Part shown: in pieces, positions 26,871-36,461 of the stretch
How positions within the stretch are numbered: the stretch's first letter is position 1
How the letters are laid out: every line of letters starts with the position of its first letter
NCBI GenBank assembly: GCA_022791815.1
Contig: JAAVZU010000077.1
Span: 1 to 51,484 of the forward strand
DNA length: 51,484 nucleotides
Reading direction: 5' to 3'
From: Lachnospiraceae bacterium
Lineage (GTDB): Bacteria; Bacillota; Clostridia; Lachnospirales; Lachnospiraceae
Notes under the pieces: model-generated
The model's database searches: none
The model's input: the letters and a program-made list of their open reading frames with translations, nothing else
What the model was told of the DNA's origin: nothing
Translations under genes and position numbers: made by a program

Positions 26871-27248
26871 ATGCTGATAAGGGTTGATTTTAATAGTGAT
26901 GAGGCAATCTATATGCAGTTATGCAGACAGATTATTATTGGAATAGCCAATGCCCAGATTAAAGAGGGAGATAATCTGCCTTCTGTACGGGAACTGGCTG
27001 AAGATGTAGGAATCAATATGCATACAGTGAATAAGGCATACTCCATTCTAAGACAGGAAGGTTACCTGAAGGTAGACCGCCGCCATGGAGCAATTATTGC
27101 AGTAGAAGTAGACAGGTATAAAGCTAAGATGGAACTGGCAGAGGAGATGAAACTTTCTATTGCAAAGGCAATTTCCAGAGGAATAACAAGAGAAGAAGTA
27201 AAAGAGATGATAGATGAGATTTATGACTTATATTTAGGTGGAAGATAA
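26871..27248 (+). CDS. GntR-family regulator, YtrA subfamily
   Basis: A 125-residue regulator with an N-terminal winged helix (about 10-75): AIYMQLCRQIIIGIANAQIKEGDNLPSVRELAEDVGIN-type region (PSVRELAEDVGIN near 46), then NMHTVNKAYSILRQEG. The short C-terminal helical tail, without a large effector domain, is typical of the YtrA subfamily, which often controls ABC exporters. Here there is no exporter; the next gene, 21 bp on, is clpC. GGAGGTG precedes the ATG. A palindrome overlaps the promoter -10. A role as clpC regulator in place of CtsR is inferred. Confidence 0.9.
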   Translation: MLIRVDFNSDEAIYMQLCRQIIIGIANAQIKEGDNLPSVRELAEDVGINMHTVNKAYSILRQEGYLKVDRRHGAIIAVEVDRYKAKMELAEEMKLSIAKAISRGITREEVKEMIDEIYDLYLGGR

Positions 27249-27269
27249 TAGAAAGGATATTTGTGGAAA

Positions 27270-29708
27270 ATGAAGAAATTTACAGGGAATGCAAAGGATG
27301 CAATTGAGATTGCAAAGAAAACAGCACAGGAATTGTCCTGCAATTATGTAGGAACTGAACATTTGCTAATGGGACTTGTATGTGCCAAAGGTGTTGCGGG
27401 AGCTGTGTTGTCTGCCAACTTTGTTACAAAGGACAAACTTATGGAACTAATCCAGCAGTTATTAGGAAGTGAAGGTGGTGTTATTGTAAAAGAGCCTGGA
27501 TTTTCTGTTCGGGCAGACAGGGTAATTGAGCATAGTAAACAAGAGTCAGAACGGTTTGATTCCAAAATGGTAGGAACGGAACACCTAATGACAGCACTTT
27601 TAAAAGAAACAGATTCCGTGGCAGTCCGTATATTAAACACTATGGGAGTGAATATACAAAAAGTTTATGTGGAGACATTAATTGCCTGTGGATTAGATGG
27701 AAATATGGCAAAGAATGATTATAACATGTCTGTAAGAGGAAAGGGAAAAGGTAAATCGTCCACACCTATGCTTGACCAGTATAGTAAGAATTTGTCACAA
27801 TATGCGAAAGCAGGGAAACTTGACCCCGTAATCGGAAGAGATAAAGAGATTGAGAGACTTATACAGATTATTAGTAGAAGAACAAAGAATAATCCTTGCC
27901 TTGTTGGAGATCCAGGTGTAGGAAAAAGTGCTATAGTGGAAGGATTAGCACAAAGAATAATGGAAGGTAATGTTCCAGAAAGTATGACAGAGAAGCAGGT
28001 ATTGGTTCTTGATTTAGCTGGAATGGTAGCAGGTTCTAAGTACCGGGGAGAATTTGAAGAAAGAATTAAAAGAGTAATAAATGAAGTGATTCAAAACGGA
28101 AATTTAATTTTATTTATTGATGAGCTTCATACAATTATTGGTGCAGGTGGTGCAGAAGGAGCTATGGATGCAGCAAATATCTTAAAACCTGCCCTGGCAA
28201 GAGGCGAGATGCAGATACTTGGTGCTACTACTATGTCGGAATACCGAAAATATATTGAGAAAGACCCTGCCCTAGAAAGAAGATTCCAGCCAGTAGAGGT
28301 AGAAGAGCCTACAGAAGAAGAAACTATCGAAATTTTAAAGGGAATCCGTAAAAATTATGAGAATCACCATCATGTAAAGATTACAGATGAGGCAGTTGAA
28401 GCAGCAGTAAAACTTACCGCCCGTTATGTAAATGACAGATTCTTTCCTGACAAAGCAATTGATGTTATGGACGAAGCAGCATCTAAGGCAAAACTTGGAA
28501 TAACAGTAAAATCTCAAGAAGTAATTGCACTTGAAAAGAAACATAAACAACTGGAAAAAGAAAAAGAAATTGCAATTATAAAAGAAGATTATGATGAAGC
28601 AATAAAAATAAAACAGGCACAAGAGGTCAATAAAGAGAAATTAAATAAGCAAATAGAAAAGGAAGCGAAAAAACAGAAAAAAACAGAAACACAGGTAACA
28701 GAGGAAAATATTGCTAATGTGATTTCTTTGTGGACAAAGATTCCAGTACAAAAACTAAAACAAGAAGAAAGTGAACAGTTAATTAAGCTGGAGGAAATAC
28801 TTCATAACCGGGTGATTGGACAAGAAGAAGCGGTAACAGCCGTAGCCAAAGCTATTCGTCGGGGAAGAGTAGGACTAAAAGATCCAAACCGTCCAATTGG
28901 TTCCTTCTTGTTCCTTGGACCAACAGGAGTAGGAAAGACAGAATTATCAAAAGCATTAGCCGAAGCCGTATTTGGTGATGAGAAAGCTATAATTCGTGTA
29001 GATATGTCTGAGTATATGGAGAAACACAGTGTGTCAAAACTGATTGGATCACCTCCAGGATATGTTGGATTTGAAGAGGGTGGACAGTTAAGTGAAAAAG
29101 TACGTCGTAATCCTTATTCCGTAGTACTATTTGATGAAATAGAAAAGGCACATGGAGATGTATTTCATGTTTTATTACAGGTGTTAGATGATGGGCACAT
29201 TACAGATTCCCAAGGAAGGAGAGTAAGCTTTAAGAATACGATTATCATTATGACTTCCAATGCAGGAGCGCAACGTATCATTTCTCCGAAAACATTGGGA
29301 TTTCAAAGCGTACAGGACGATAAAGCTGATTATAAGAAAATGAAAGATGGTGTTATGGAGGAAGTCAAACATATCTTTAAGCCGGAATTTTTGAACAGGA
29401 TTGATGAGATAATTGTATTCCACTCTCTTGGAAAAGAGCATATAAAAGAAATTGTAAAACTTATGTTTAATACATTAGCATTACGTGCAAAAGAGCAGCT
29501 TGGTATCACTCTAAAACCAGAAGAAGAAGTTTATGATTATGTGACAGAAGAAAGCTTTGACAGCCATTATGGAGCAAGACCTGTCCGCCGGGTTATTCAG
29601 AGTAAAATAGAAGATGCATTAGCAGAAGCAATTTTAGAAGGGAAGGTTTCATCAGGGGATACAGTAAGGCTATATATGGAAGAAAAAGAAATTAGATTTG
29701 GTAAATAA
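27270..29708 (+). CDS. clpC: ClpC ATPase, protein unfoldase
   Basis: HSP100 unfoldase that feeds ClpP. The 812 residues contain a double Clp N-domain (about 1-140), first AAA+ module with Walker [10 protein letters not shown] near residue 213 and [20 protein letters not shown], a UVR-type coiled middle domain (about 415-470, rich in Lys and Glu), and the second AAA+ module with GPTGVGKTE near 550 and the D2-small domain ending in [16 protein letters not shown] 27270 is taken as start; TTG 27261 in frame is only a few bases from AAAGGA (27252-27257), ATG rather far, so the choice is not firm. McsA, McsB and CtsR, the usual partners, are absent; a GntR gene precedes it. Confidence 0.95.
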   Translation: MKKFTGNAKDAIEIAKKTAQELSCNYVGTEHLLMGLVCAKGVAGAVLSANFVTKDKLMELIQQLLGSEGGVIVKEPGFSVRADRVIEHSKQESERFDSKMVGTEHLMTALLKETDSVAVRILNTMGVNIQKVYVETLIACGLDGNMAKNDYNMSVRGKGKGKSSTPMLDQYSKNLSQYAKAGKLDPVIGRDKEIERLIQIISRRTKNNPCLVGDPGVGKSAIVEGLAQRIMEGNVPESMTEKQVLVLDLAGMVAGSKYRGEFEERIKRVINEVIQNGNLILFIDELHTIIGAGGAEGAMDAANILKPALARGEMQILGATTMSEYRKYIEKDPALERRFQPVEVEEPTEEETIEILKGIRKNYENHHHVKITDEAVEAAVKLTARYVNDRFFPDKAIDVMDEAASKAKLGITVKSQEVIALEKKHKQLEKEKEIAIIKEDYDEAIKIKQAQEVNKEKLNKQIEKEAKKQKKTETQVTEENIANVISLWTKIPVQKLKQEESEQLIKLEEILHNRVIGQEEAVTAVAKAIRRGRVGLKDPNRPIGSFLFLGPTGVGKTELSKALAEAVFGDEKAIIRVDMSEYMEKHSVSKLIGSPPGYVGFEEGGQLSEKVRRNPYSVVLFDEIEKAHGDVFHVLLQVLDDGHITDSQGRRVSFKNTIIIMTSNAGAQRIISPKTLGFQSVQDDKADYKKMKDGVMEEVKHIFKPEFLNRIDEIIVFHSLGKEHIKEIVKLMFNTLALRAKEQLGITLKPEEEVYDYVTEESFDSHYGARPVRRVIQSKIEDALAEAILEGKVSSGDTVRLYMEEKEIRFGK

Positions 29709-29757
29709 TTGAGGTTAAAGAAAAATTGTCAATTAATCTATTAAGCATAAAGGAGTC

Positions 29758-29843
29758 TTTCGTTGTAAGTCTTCAGCCTAAATAAGACGTAGTTCATGCT
29801 TATGACCATGAATAATATCTATTTATTGTGAACTGTAACGAAA
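29758..29843 (+). repeat. Palindromic intergenic element with two inner hairpins
   Basis: Outer arms TTTCGTT (29758-29764) and AACGAAA (29837-29843) enclose two hairpins: GTCTT/AAGAC (29769-29788) and TTCATG/CATGAA (29793-29812). The right side carries GTGAACTGTAAC, a variant of the motif at 7278-7289 and 23343-23356. Confidence 0.5.
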
Positions 29844-29882
29844 AATTTAAATCTTAATCTAGTATTTTTTGGTGAAATGTAT

Positions 29883-29944
29883 TATAATGAACTTGTAGTA
29901 ATTGGATAACTATGAAGGCACTAAATAGTTATGTAATTGGATAA
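29883..29944 (+). promoter_or_regulatory. Promoter -10 and repeated leader motif before the 29978 gene
   Basis: TATAAT at 29883-29888 lacks a clear -35. In the expected leader a 12-base direct repeat GTAATTGGATAA occurs at 29898-29909 and 29933-29944, and ATAACTAT (29906-29913) pairs with ATAGTTAT (29925-29932). This could be an operator or an RNA hairpin ahead of translation. Confidence 0.45.
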
Positions 29945-29977
29945 ATAGAAATGTAATATACACAGGAGGGAACAAAT

Positions 29978-30391
29978 ATGGCAGTAGTGGAAGAATTAAT
30001 TCGTAAGGAAGCGGACGGAACATTGAGCTTTGGTAATTATGAATTAGCAACGAAGTCTAAACTTTCCGATTTTGAATATGAAGGAGATTTGTATAAAATC
30101 AAGACATTTTCTGAAATTACAAAGCTTGAAAGAAACGGTATGTTTGTATATGAGTCGGTTCCAGGAACCACTGTTACCAATATGAGGTGTAAGGAAGATG
30201 GTATTACACTTACAGTAGAGGGTAAAGAAGATGCACAAGTAACATTAGAACTGGAAGCTGAGAAAGAATATGATGTTTGTATTCATGGCAGAGACAGTGG
30301 CATAATGAAGACTAATCTTGGTGGAAAGTTAAATATTAGTGTGGAATTAGATGCAGGTGTACCAGTGCAGATAGCGGTTGTAGAAAAATAA
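29978..30391 (+). CDS. Conserved small protein of unknown function
   Basis: A 137-residue acidic, beta-rich protein without signal peptide or membrane segment. Phrases such as LIRKEADGTLSFGNYEL, FEYEGDLYKIKTFSEITKLERNGMFVYESVPGT and MKTNLGGKLNISVEL recall a small conserved protein found in many Lachnospiraceae, sometimes labelled endosialidase without evidence. No catalytic motif is visible; the fold could be a single beta-sandwich. An AGGAGGG site seven bases before the ATG predicts strong translation. It stands alone between structured spacers, followed by a TTGTGT/ACACAA hairpin at 30395-30410. Confidence 0.75.
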   Translation: MAVVEELIRKEADGTLSFGNYELATKSKLSDFEYEGDLYKIKTFSEITKLERNGMFVYESVPGTTVTNMRCKEDGITLTVEGKEDAQVTLELEAEKEYDVCIHGRDSGIMKTNLGGKLNISVELDAGVPVQIAVVEK

Positions 30392-30394
30392 TAT

Positions 30395-30410
30395 TTGTGT
30401 ATAAACACAA
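30395..30410 (+). terminator. Short hairpin after the 29978 gene
   Basis: TTGTGT (30395-30400) pairs with ACACAA (30405-30410) over a four-base ATAA loop. No T-tract follows, so it is at best a weak terminator. Confidence 0.35.
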
Positions 30411-30488
30411 TTATCCTGTACTTAGATAATCACTTAATAGGTATTCACAATCTGAGCATGACCTGCTTGTTCAAATATATTGATTTTA

Positions 30489-30541
30489 TATAAGCATATA
30501 TTTTAAAGTTTGTATGTTACAGTCTAAGATATATGCTTATA
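30489..30541 (+). repeat. Perfect 13-bp inverted repeat upstream of radA
   Basis: TATAAGCATATAT (30489-30501) is exactly complementary to ATATATGCTTATA (30529-30541) across a 27-base loop, ending 34 bases before the radA start. It may be an operator, a leader hairpin or a repeat; there is no T-tract. Confidence 0.55.
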
Positions 30542-30575
30542 GATAAAGATTTCAAAGAAAACATGGGGATTAAAA

Positions 30576-31928
30576 ATGGCAAAAGCAAAGAATATTTTTT
30601 TCTGTAAAGAGTGTGGATTTGAATCTTCCAAGTGGTTGGGACAATGTCCTGGTTGTAAACAATGGAATACCTTTATAGAAGAACCAGTGCATAAGAAGTC
30701 AGTTTGTGGAGGAACACTTCGGGGAGAGAGAGTAGAGCCTGTCCGTTTATCTCAAGTGGAAACAACAGACAAGACAAGAATCCATATTGGAATTGGAGAA
30801 TTTGACAGAGTACTTGGCGGTGGCATTGTAGAAGGGTCACTGGTATTAGTAGGCGGTGATCCGGGGATTGGGAAATCTACCCTGTTATTACAGATGTGTA
30901 AATATTTAGTAGAACAGGGGAAGAACGTATTGTATATTTCTGGAGAAGAATCTCTAAGACAGATAAAAATGCGGGCAGAACGGCTTGGTGAATTTAAAGG
31001 TGAATTGTTATTACTTAGTGAGACTAATTTGGATACAGTAGAACAAAGCATCCGCAGTGTGCAGCCCAAGGTAGTTGTTATCGATTCTATACAGACTATG
31101 TTTAAAGAAGAAATAGGATCAGCACCAGGAAGTGTAGGACAGGTCAGAGAGACTACGAATACGCTTTTGGGAATTGCTAAGGGGTTGGGGATTTCTGTAT
31201 TTATTGTGGGGCATGTTACCAAAGAAGGTATGGTTGCAGGTCCAAGAGTTCTGGAACATATGGTAGACACTGTTCTCTATTTTGAAGGGGATGGAAATAT
31301 GACCTACCGGGTGTTGCGGGCAGTAAAGAACCGTTTTGGTTCTACTAATGAAATAGGTGTATTTGAGATGAAGGATACAGGATTAAGGGAAGTAACCAAT
31401 CCTTCTGAATACATGTTAGAAGGTATGCCAGAAGATGAGTCAGGTTCTGTGGTAACTTGTGCTATCGAAGGCACCAGACCAATTATGGTAGAGGCACAAG
31501 CGCTAGTTTGTCAGACGAATTTTAATCTGCCAAGAAGAACTGCTGCAGGAGCTGATTTTAACAGAGTGAATCTTCTAATGGCAGTGATTGAAAAACGTTT
31601 GGGAATGCGTATGATGGATTGTGATGCTTATGTCAATGTGGCAGGTGGTATGAGAATTACAGAGCCTGCATTAGATTTGGCAATCGTAACAGTAATTTTA
31701 TCCAGTTATCGGAATCGTGCTTTGCCTGAAAAGATGCTTGTGTTTGGGGAAGTAGGGCTTACTGGAGAAGTAAGGGCTGTGAATCAGGCAGAACAACGAG
31801 TAGCAGAAGCAGAAAAAATGGGATTTCAGGCATGCATTTTGCCAAGGGTTAATATGAAAGTAATTTCAGTTAGTAAGATAAAACTGATTGGAATTAGTAA
31901 TATAAAAGAATTGTTAGAGTATATTTAA
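30576..31928 (+). CDS. radA: DNA repair protein RadA
   Basis: RecA-like ATPase that promotes branch migration in recombination. The 450 residues have the N-terminal zinc finger (Cys10, Cys13, Cys24, Cys27), Walker [10 protein letters not shown] near residue 93, the Walker [11 protein letters not shown] near 166, the RadA-specific KNRFGS motif near 252, and a C-terminal Lon-protease-like domain (about 270-450) without a catalytic dyad. ATG 30576 has a GGGGAT-type site upstream. The next gene, a mini-MCP, begins 19 bp after its stop, so the pair is probably cotranscribed. A 13-bp inverted repeat lies in front. Confidence 0.96.
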   Translation: MAKAKNIFFCKECGFESSKWLGQCPGCKQWNTFIEEPVHKKSVCGGTLRGERVEPVRLSQVETTDKTRIHIGIGEFDRVLGGGIVEGSLVLVGGDPGIGKSTLLLQMCKYLVEQGKNVLYISGEESLRQIKMRAERLGEFKGELLLLSETNLDTVEQSIRSVQPKVVVIDSIQTMFKEEIGSAPGSVGQVRETTNTLLGIAKGLGISVFIVGHVTKEGMVAGPRVLEHMVDTVLYFEGDGNMTYRVLRAVKNRFGSTNEIGVFEMKDTGLREVTNPSEYMLEGMPEDESGSVVTCAIEGTRPIMVEAQALVCQTNFNLPRRTAAGADFNRVNLLMAVIEKRLGMRMMDCDAYVNVAGGMRITEPALDLAIVTVILSSYRNRALPEKMLVFGEVGLTGEVRAVNQAEQRVAEAEKMGFQACILPRVNMKVISVSKIKLIGISNIKELLEYI

Positions 31929-31947
31929 TGAAAAGGGGGAACTGATT

Positions 31948-32430
31948 ATGGCAGTACAGGAAACAGAGGAAAGAAGTGCTCAACAGTTGGTAAAAGAAGG
32001 TTTGGAGAGTACAGTGAAACTTGCTAAGAAAAATGAAGTATTAAATAATCTTATGCAGAAGACATCTACCAATGTAGAACAAATGGAAAAGCTTACCAAT
32101 ATGATTGAGGGTTTTGCGGGAGTTATTGCAGGTATTGCAAATAAAACAAATATGTTGGCGTTGAACGCTTCTATTGAAGCTGCAAGAGCAGGTGAACATG
32201 GAAGAGGTTTTGCTGTAGTTGCAAAACAGGTAGGAGAGCTTGCAGCACAATCTGCTACATCATCCAAAGAGATTAAAGAAACTATCCAATCTGTACAAGG
32301 TTTTACAAATGAAATGGTAACTAGTATGGAGCAATTGTTAAAAGCAATTGAGGAACAGAATCAAATCACAAAAAGTGTAACACAGACTTTAAGTGATATT
32401 GAAGAAGGTATTAAAAACGAAAGATATTAG
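31948..32430 (+). CDS. Soluble mini methyl-accepting chemotaxis signalling protein
   Basis: A 160-residue protein that is almost only the signalling hairpin of an MCP. The tip reads [40 protein letters not shown] (residues about 65-105, broken here: key parts are [14 protein letters not shown] and [11 protein letters not shown]), flanked by short coiled coils. No membrane segment, HAMP or sensor domain is present. It could couple to CheA/CheW in the cytoplasm, as the tip motif suggests, but no chemotaxis gene is near. A GGGGGAA site precedes the ATG. It follows radA by 19 bp. It might be a truncated receptor, but start, site and terminator look intact. Confidence 0.85.
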   Translation: MAVQETEERSAQQLVKEGLESTVKLAKKNEVLNNLMQKTSTNVEQMEKLTNMIEGFAGVIAGIANKTNMLALNASIEAARAGEHGRGFAVVAKQVGELAAQSATSSKEIKETIQSVQGFTNEMVTSMEQLLKAIEEQNQITKSVTQTLSDIEEGIKNERY

Positions 32431-32438
32431 ATTTAAAT

Positions 32439-32478
32439 AAGGAAGGAGTATGGTTTGTGACTGTACTCTTTCTTTTTT
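32439..32478 (+). terminator. Terminator after radA-mini MCP
   Basis: AAGGAAGGAGTA (32439-32450) pairs with TACTCTTTCTT (32464-32474), including G-U pairs, and a T-run follows to 32478. Confidence 0.8.
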
Positions 32479-32526
32479 GGTAAATGGATATAAAAGGTAA
32501 TTAAGAAGTTTGTGAATATTTCTGCG

Positions 32527-32555
32527 TTGCACTAAGGTTAAAAATTTTATATAAT
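32527..32555 (+). promoter_or_regulatory. Promoter of the alpha-amylase gene
   Basis: TTGCAC (32527-32532), 17-base spacer, and a perfect TATAAT (32550-32555). No catabolite-response (cre) site was recognised near it. Confidence 0.75.
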
Positions 32556-32642
32556 AAAAATGTAATAAAAATGTAATGATTTAACAGAAATAAAAGTGCA
32601 GTTTATACTTTTATAGAAACTATAAGAAAGGGACTGAAAAAC

Positions 32643-35618
32643 ATGAAAAAACATGTAGGAAAAGTTGTTTTTGGTGCTGCTTTTGCAGGAATGGTAGCGG
32701 TAGCATTGGCAGCTCCAACAGATATTTTTAAGAAAACTACTGCTGTAGAACAAACGGTAGCAGAGAATAGTATAGTTGTACATTATCGTTGGAATGGAGA
32801 GGATACACCACATTTATACTATGAAAATGTGAATGAAAGTGGTCAAAAGGCAATTTCCTGGCCTGGTATCCCGATGAAGAAGACAGGGGAGGATTGGTAC
32901 AGTTATACGATATCTAATGCAAAAAGTGCAGATATTGTATTTAGTATAGGTGATACCTATGAGACTACTACTTTGAACCGCAGTGCGGGAGAATGGTGGT
33001 TTGATCAAGATACTTGGTATGCAAAGAATCCAGATGGAGAAACTACTACAATTGTAGAAAATTCCAAACAGAGTGAGAAAAACGAAACGATTGGAAAAGT
33101 TTATAATAAACAGAATGTAACACAGACAGAAGCTGGTGTGACAACTATTGGATTGAAAAAAATTGATACAGTAGAAGAATATATTGAAACTTATGTAGAT
33201 ACACAGGATTTGGCAGCAGCAGAGGATGCAAGTATTACGATTCATTATTATTCTGATAGCTCTGTACCAAGTATCTATTATTGGAATGCACTTCCACAAG
33301 ATTTAGAGACTGTATGGCCAGGGCAGCCTATGACTATGGAAAAAGAAAACTGGTATACATATAGCTTTAGTGGAGTAGATAAGATAAACTTGTTATTTAC
33401 TTCAGGAATGACACAGACAAAAGATTTTACCCGTAAAACTGGAGAATGGTGGTATAAGGGTGGAAAGTGGTATAGTAAAGAACCTGTGGATTATGGCGGT
33501 TCAGAGGAAATTATTGGAAGTGAACGTGGAGACTTTCGTGAAGAGACTATTTACTTTGCTATGACTACCCGCTTTTATGATGGAGATGAAAGCAATAATG
33601 TGCATTGCTGGGATGAAAATGCATTGCAAAAAGCAGATGACACCGACCCAGACTGGAGAGGAGATTTCAAAGGGTTAATTGAAAAACTGGATTATATTAA
33701 AGCACTTGGTTTCTCAGCAGTCTGGATTACACCAGTAGTAGAGAATGCTAGTGGTTTGGATTATCATGGATATCATGCAATGAATTTTGAAAAGGTAGAT
33801 CCAAGATATGAATCGGATGGTGTAACATACCAAACCCTAATCAATGAAGCACATAAACGTGGCATGAAGATTGTACAGGATGTAGTATTTAACCATACTG
33901 GAAACTTTGGTGAGACAAACCTTGCACCAATGTTTGAAAAAGATGGAAGTGTAGAAGGCGGATATGGAACGATTGATTGTATGAAGATGGCTGAAAATAC
34001 AATTTTACCAGATAATTATAATGATTCTAGTAATTTTAAAAATGAAAATGAATTTGGTACTTGGCAATATCAGACGAGACTTGCTCTTTTAAAAGATACT
34101 AAAGACCCAATTCATGAAGGAGTCCGCAATGACCCGAAAACATTTTATCATCGTTATGATGAAAGTTTTGCATGGGATTTCTATACGGTGCAGTTAGGAC
34201 AAATGGCAGGAGACTGTGTAGACCTTAACACAGAGAATCCAATTGTGGCAAAATACATAACAGACAGTTACAGTAAATATATCAAAATGGGAGTAGATGC
34301 TTTCCGTGTGGATACAGTAAAACATATTTCCCGTTTGACCTTTAACAATATGATTACTCCAGTACTAAAATCAGTGGGTGGAGAGAACTTCTATATGTTT
34401 GGTGAAGTATGTACCAAATCCTCCCAGGTATGGTATCGTGGAGAAACGCCACCTCTTTCTGGACCATTCTATACATGGAAGGAAAGTAAAGATTATGACT
34501 GGATATATTATGATGAAAGTGTAGAAGATGCTTATAACCAGTATGCAGCAACTCCGCCACAAAAAGTACGTTCTGATTTTGACAGAGAACTAGCCTATGA
34601 TGATTGGAGACTGGAGTCAGAAGCCAATCTGCCACATGGTGTTAATATGGCGTCTGCAGAGCAGAATTATAATGATAATGCTAACGATGTAAGAGGTGAG
34701 AGTGTAAGACCAAATGGAAGTGCACAGGCAGAACAGCCAGTTAGTAAAAATGCATTTTTAGATGGAAATAATTATCATAAGCCAGATTACAGCATGAAAT
34801 CTGGATTGGATGTAATAGATTTTACAATGCACTGGAACTTTAGTACAGCGAAGAAGGCATTTGACGGAGTAACAGGAAATTATGATTATGCTACAGGAAA
34901 AGTAGGAGGCAATGTTTCGGCAGGTGGAGATTATTCATACAATGATTCTACATGGAATGTGACTTATGTAGACTCTCATGATTATAGTCCAGATGGAAAC
35001 TTTGAGTATCGTTATGATGGAGGAACAGAAGCATGGGCAGAGAACTTATGTTTATTATTTACCTTTAGAGGTATTCCATGTATTTATTATGGTTCTGAAG
35101 TGGAATTCCAGGCTGGAAAGAAGATTGATGTGGCACAGAATGATTTGATTTCCAATTCTGGAAGAGCATATTTTGGTGACTATCTGGAAGGAGATGTGAC
35201 GGCTTCTGACTTTGGAGTATATGAGGCAGAAGCAGGAAGTGCAGTAGCAGATACATTATCTTCACCACTTTGTAAGCAGATTATCCGTTTGAATAAAATC
35301 AGACGTGCAATTCCAGCATTACAAAAAGGACAATATTCCTTAGCGGATATAACATATTCTGATATAGCATTTAAGAGAAGATATACAGATGATAATACAG
35401 ATAGTTTTGTTTTAGTAACTATTACAGGCAATGCAACCTTTAATAACATTCCGAATGGTACTTATGTAGATGCCATTACAGGAGACGAAAAAACAGTAAC
35501 AAATGGTACATTAAGCGTAGAAGCACCAGGAAAAGGTAATATGAGAGTGTATGTATTAGATACAGACTTAACACCAGCACCTGGAAAACTTGGTAGTGAT
35601 ACCGCATATTTGAAGTAA
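32643..35618 (+). CDS. Secreted alpha-amylase with two starch-binding modules
   Basis: A 991-residue extracellular GH13 enzyme for starch breakdown. The signal peptide covers about 1-24. Two CBM26-like modules lie at about 43-127 and 200-283, each with W-P-G-x-P-M, a W-Y-x-Y strand and an EWW segment. The catalytic barrel (about 300-880) shows DVVFNH, GVDAFRVDTVKH with nucleophile Asp557, FGEVC with acid/base Glu588, and VDSHD with Asp780. The 192 residues between Glu588 and Asp780 are longer than in simple amylases, so an insert is present. A beta-rich C-terminal domain follows. No LPxTG, SLH or membrane anchor is present, so the enzyme is probably released. Confidence 0.95.
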   Translation: MKKHVGKVVFGAAFAGMVAVALAAPTDIFKKTTAVEQTVAENSIVVHYRWNGEDTPHLYYENVNESGQKAISWPGIPMKKTGEDWYSYTISNAKSADIVFSIGDTYETTTLNRSAGEWWFDQDTWYAKNPDGETTTIVENSKQSEKNETIGKVYNKQNVTQTEAGVTTIGLKKIDTVEEYIETYVDTQDLAAAEDASITIHYYSDSSVPSIYYWNALPQDLETVWPGQPMTMEKENWYTYSFSGVDKINLLFTSGMTQTKDFTRKTGEWWYKGGKWYSKEPVDYGGSEEIIGSERGDFREETIYFAMTTRFYDGDESNNVHCWDENALQKADDTDPDWRGDFKGLIEKLDYIKALGFSAVWITPVVENASGLDYHGYHAMNFEKVDPRYESDGVTYQTLINEAHKRGMKIVQDVVFNHTGNFGETNLAPMFEKDGSVEGGYGTIDCMKMAENTILPDNYNDSSNFKNENEFGTWQYQTRLALLKDTKDPIHEGVRNDPKTFYHRYDESFAWDFYTVQLGQMAGDCVDLNTENPIVAKYITDSYSKYIKMGVDAFRVDTVKHISRLTFNNMITPVLKSVGGENFYMFGEVCTKSSQVWYRGETPPLSGPFYTWKESKDYDWIYYDESVEDAYNQYAATPPQKVRSDFDRELAYDDWRLESEANLPHGVNMASAEQNYNDNANDVRGESVRPNGSAQAEQPVSKNAFLDGNNYHKPDYSMKSGLDVIDFTMHWNFSTAKKAFDGVTGNYDYATGKVGGNVSAGGDYSYNDSTWNVTYVDSHDYSPDGNFEYRYDGGTEAWAENLCLLFTFRGIPCIYYGSEVEFQAGKKIDVAQNDLISNSGRAYFGDYLEGDVTASDFGVYEAEAGSAVADTLSSPLCKQIIRLNKIRRAIPALQKGQYSLADITYSDIAFKRRYTDDNTDSFVLVTITGNATFNNIPNGTYVDAITGDEKTVTNGTLSVEAPGKGNMRVYVLDTDLTPAPGKLGSDTAYLK

Positions 35619-35624
35619 AATAAG

Positions 35625-35668
35625 AACTGGTATAGGCAAAGATAACTAAGAATTTGCTTATACCAGTT
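35625..35668 (+). terminator. Terminator after the amylase gene
   Basis: AACTGGTATA (35625-35634) pairs with TATACCAGTT (35659-35668); an inner GCAAA/TTTGC extends the stem. T-rich sequence follows. It separates the amylase from the convergent gene ending at 35742. Confidence 0.9.
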
Positions 35669-35741
35669 TTATTTATTATGAAAGTGTTATCGATAAACAT
35701 AAAACTTGGTTTGTGCTTGCACAAAGATGTCGAGATGAAAT

Positions 35742-36248
35742 TTATATTGGAGATTGAAATAATCCAATATTTGGAGGAAAAACGGAAAAGCATATAAACA
35801 GGAATCCCATAAACCAGAAACATATATAATATGCAAATTCAGAAAGACATAAATGGGTATCTTCTTTTATTGTATGATAACTAAAGAGGTATGCCAAAGA
35901 CATAGCAAGAAAATAAATAGCAATATTTACCACTTCAATATTATATCCTAAAACTCCTTGGTAAGTATAGAAAACAACGATAGTTACAACCATACCTATT
36001 AGGGTAGAAAAAAACTTTGCACCTGTGTAATTTTGTGTTTTGACTTTCAGAAAAAAGTATTCCAAAACTGATACAAAAAGGATTGGAAAGAAAATTAGTT
36101 TTAAATGTTCCCAAGTAGATTCATTTTTAGGGAAAATAAGACCAACAAGATAATTTTGCCCTGACCAGTCATAAAAAAAATGAGAGATTGTTCCAAGGAT
36201 AGATGCAAGAATAAAACAGGTTACTTCTAAATGTTTCAGATTTTTCAT
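35742..36248 (-). CDS. Small integral membrane protein, DUF6512-like
   Basis: A 168-residue protein with about five membrane segments (about 7-25, 50-68, 80-100, 106-125, 138-160). The phrase SHFFYDWSGQNYLVGLIFPKNESTWEHLKLIFFP, given here as SHFFYDWSG and PKNESTWEHLK, is typical of the DUF6512 family of clostridial membrane proteins with unknown role; the His and Glu of NESTWEHLKL look conserved. AGAGGTGA precedes the ATG on the minus strand. It is convergent with the amylase and divergent from the rsmH-like gene. Confidence 0.75.
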   Translation of the reverse strand: MKNLKHLEVTCFILASILGTISHFFYDWSGQNYLVGLIFPKNESTWEHLKLIFFPILFVSVLEYFFLKVKTQNYTGAKFFSTLIGMVVTIVVFYTYQGVLGYNIEVVNIAIYFLAMSLAYLFSYHTIKEDTHLCLSEFAYYICFWFMGFLFICFSVFPPNIGLFQSPI

Positions 36249-36382
36249 AACTCACCTCTTCAGAAAATAGCATTAGATTTAAAGTATCTATTTAGAATAA
36301 TATATGTGTAAAAAAAAAGAATATGTGTAATTGTTCATAGCTCTAATGGTTACCTGAATAGTTAGAAAGATTTATATTTTTC

Positions 36383-36411
36383 TTGTGATTGTTCTTAAAG
36401 CAGAATATAAT
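36383..36411 (+). promoter_or_regulatory. Promoter of the rsmH-like/ybaK/hydroxyacid dehydrogenase genes
   Basis: TTGTGA (36383-36388), a 17-base spacer and TATAAT (36406-36411), placed 50 bases before the first start codon. Confidence 0.7.
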
Positions 36412-36461
36412 AGTATGGCAGGAGAATACCATATAAATAAAGAGAGGTAAGGTAAAAATTT

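Noticed and set aside
29898-29944. Direct repeats that might suggest a CRISPR array
   Set aside because: Only two 12-base copies, no regular spacers and no cas genes.
32431-32642. Catabolite-response site before the amylase
   Set aside because: No sequence close to the cre consensus was found around the promoter.
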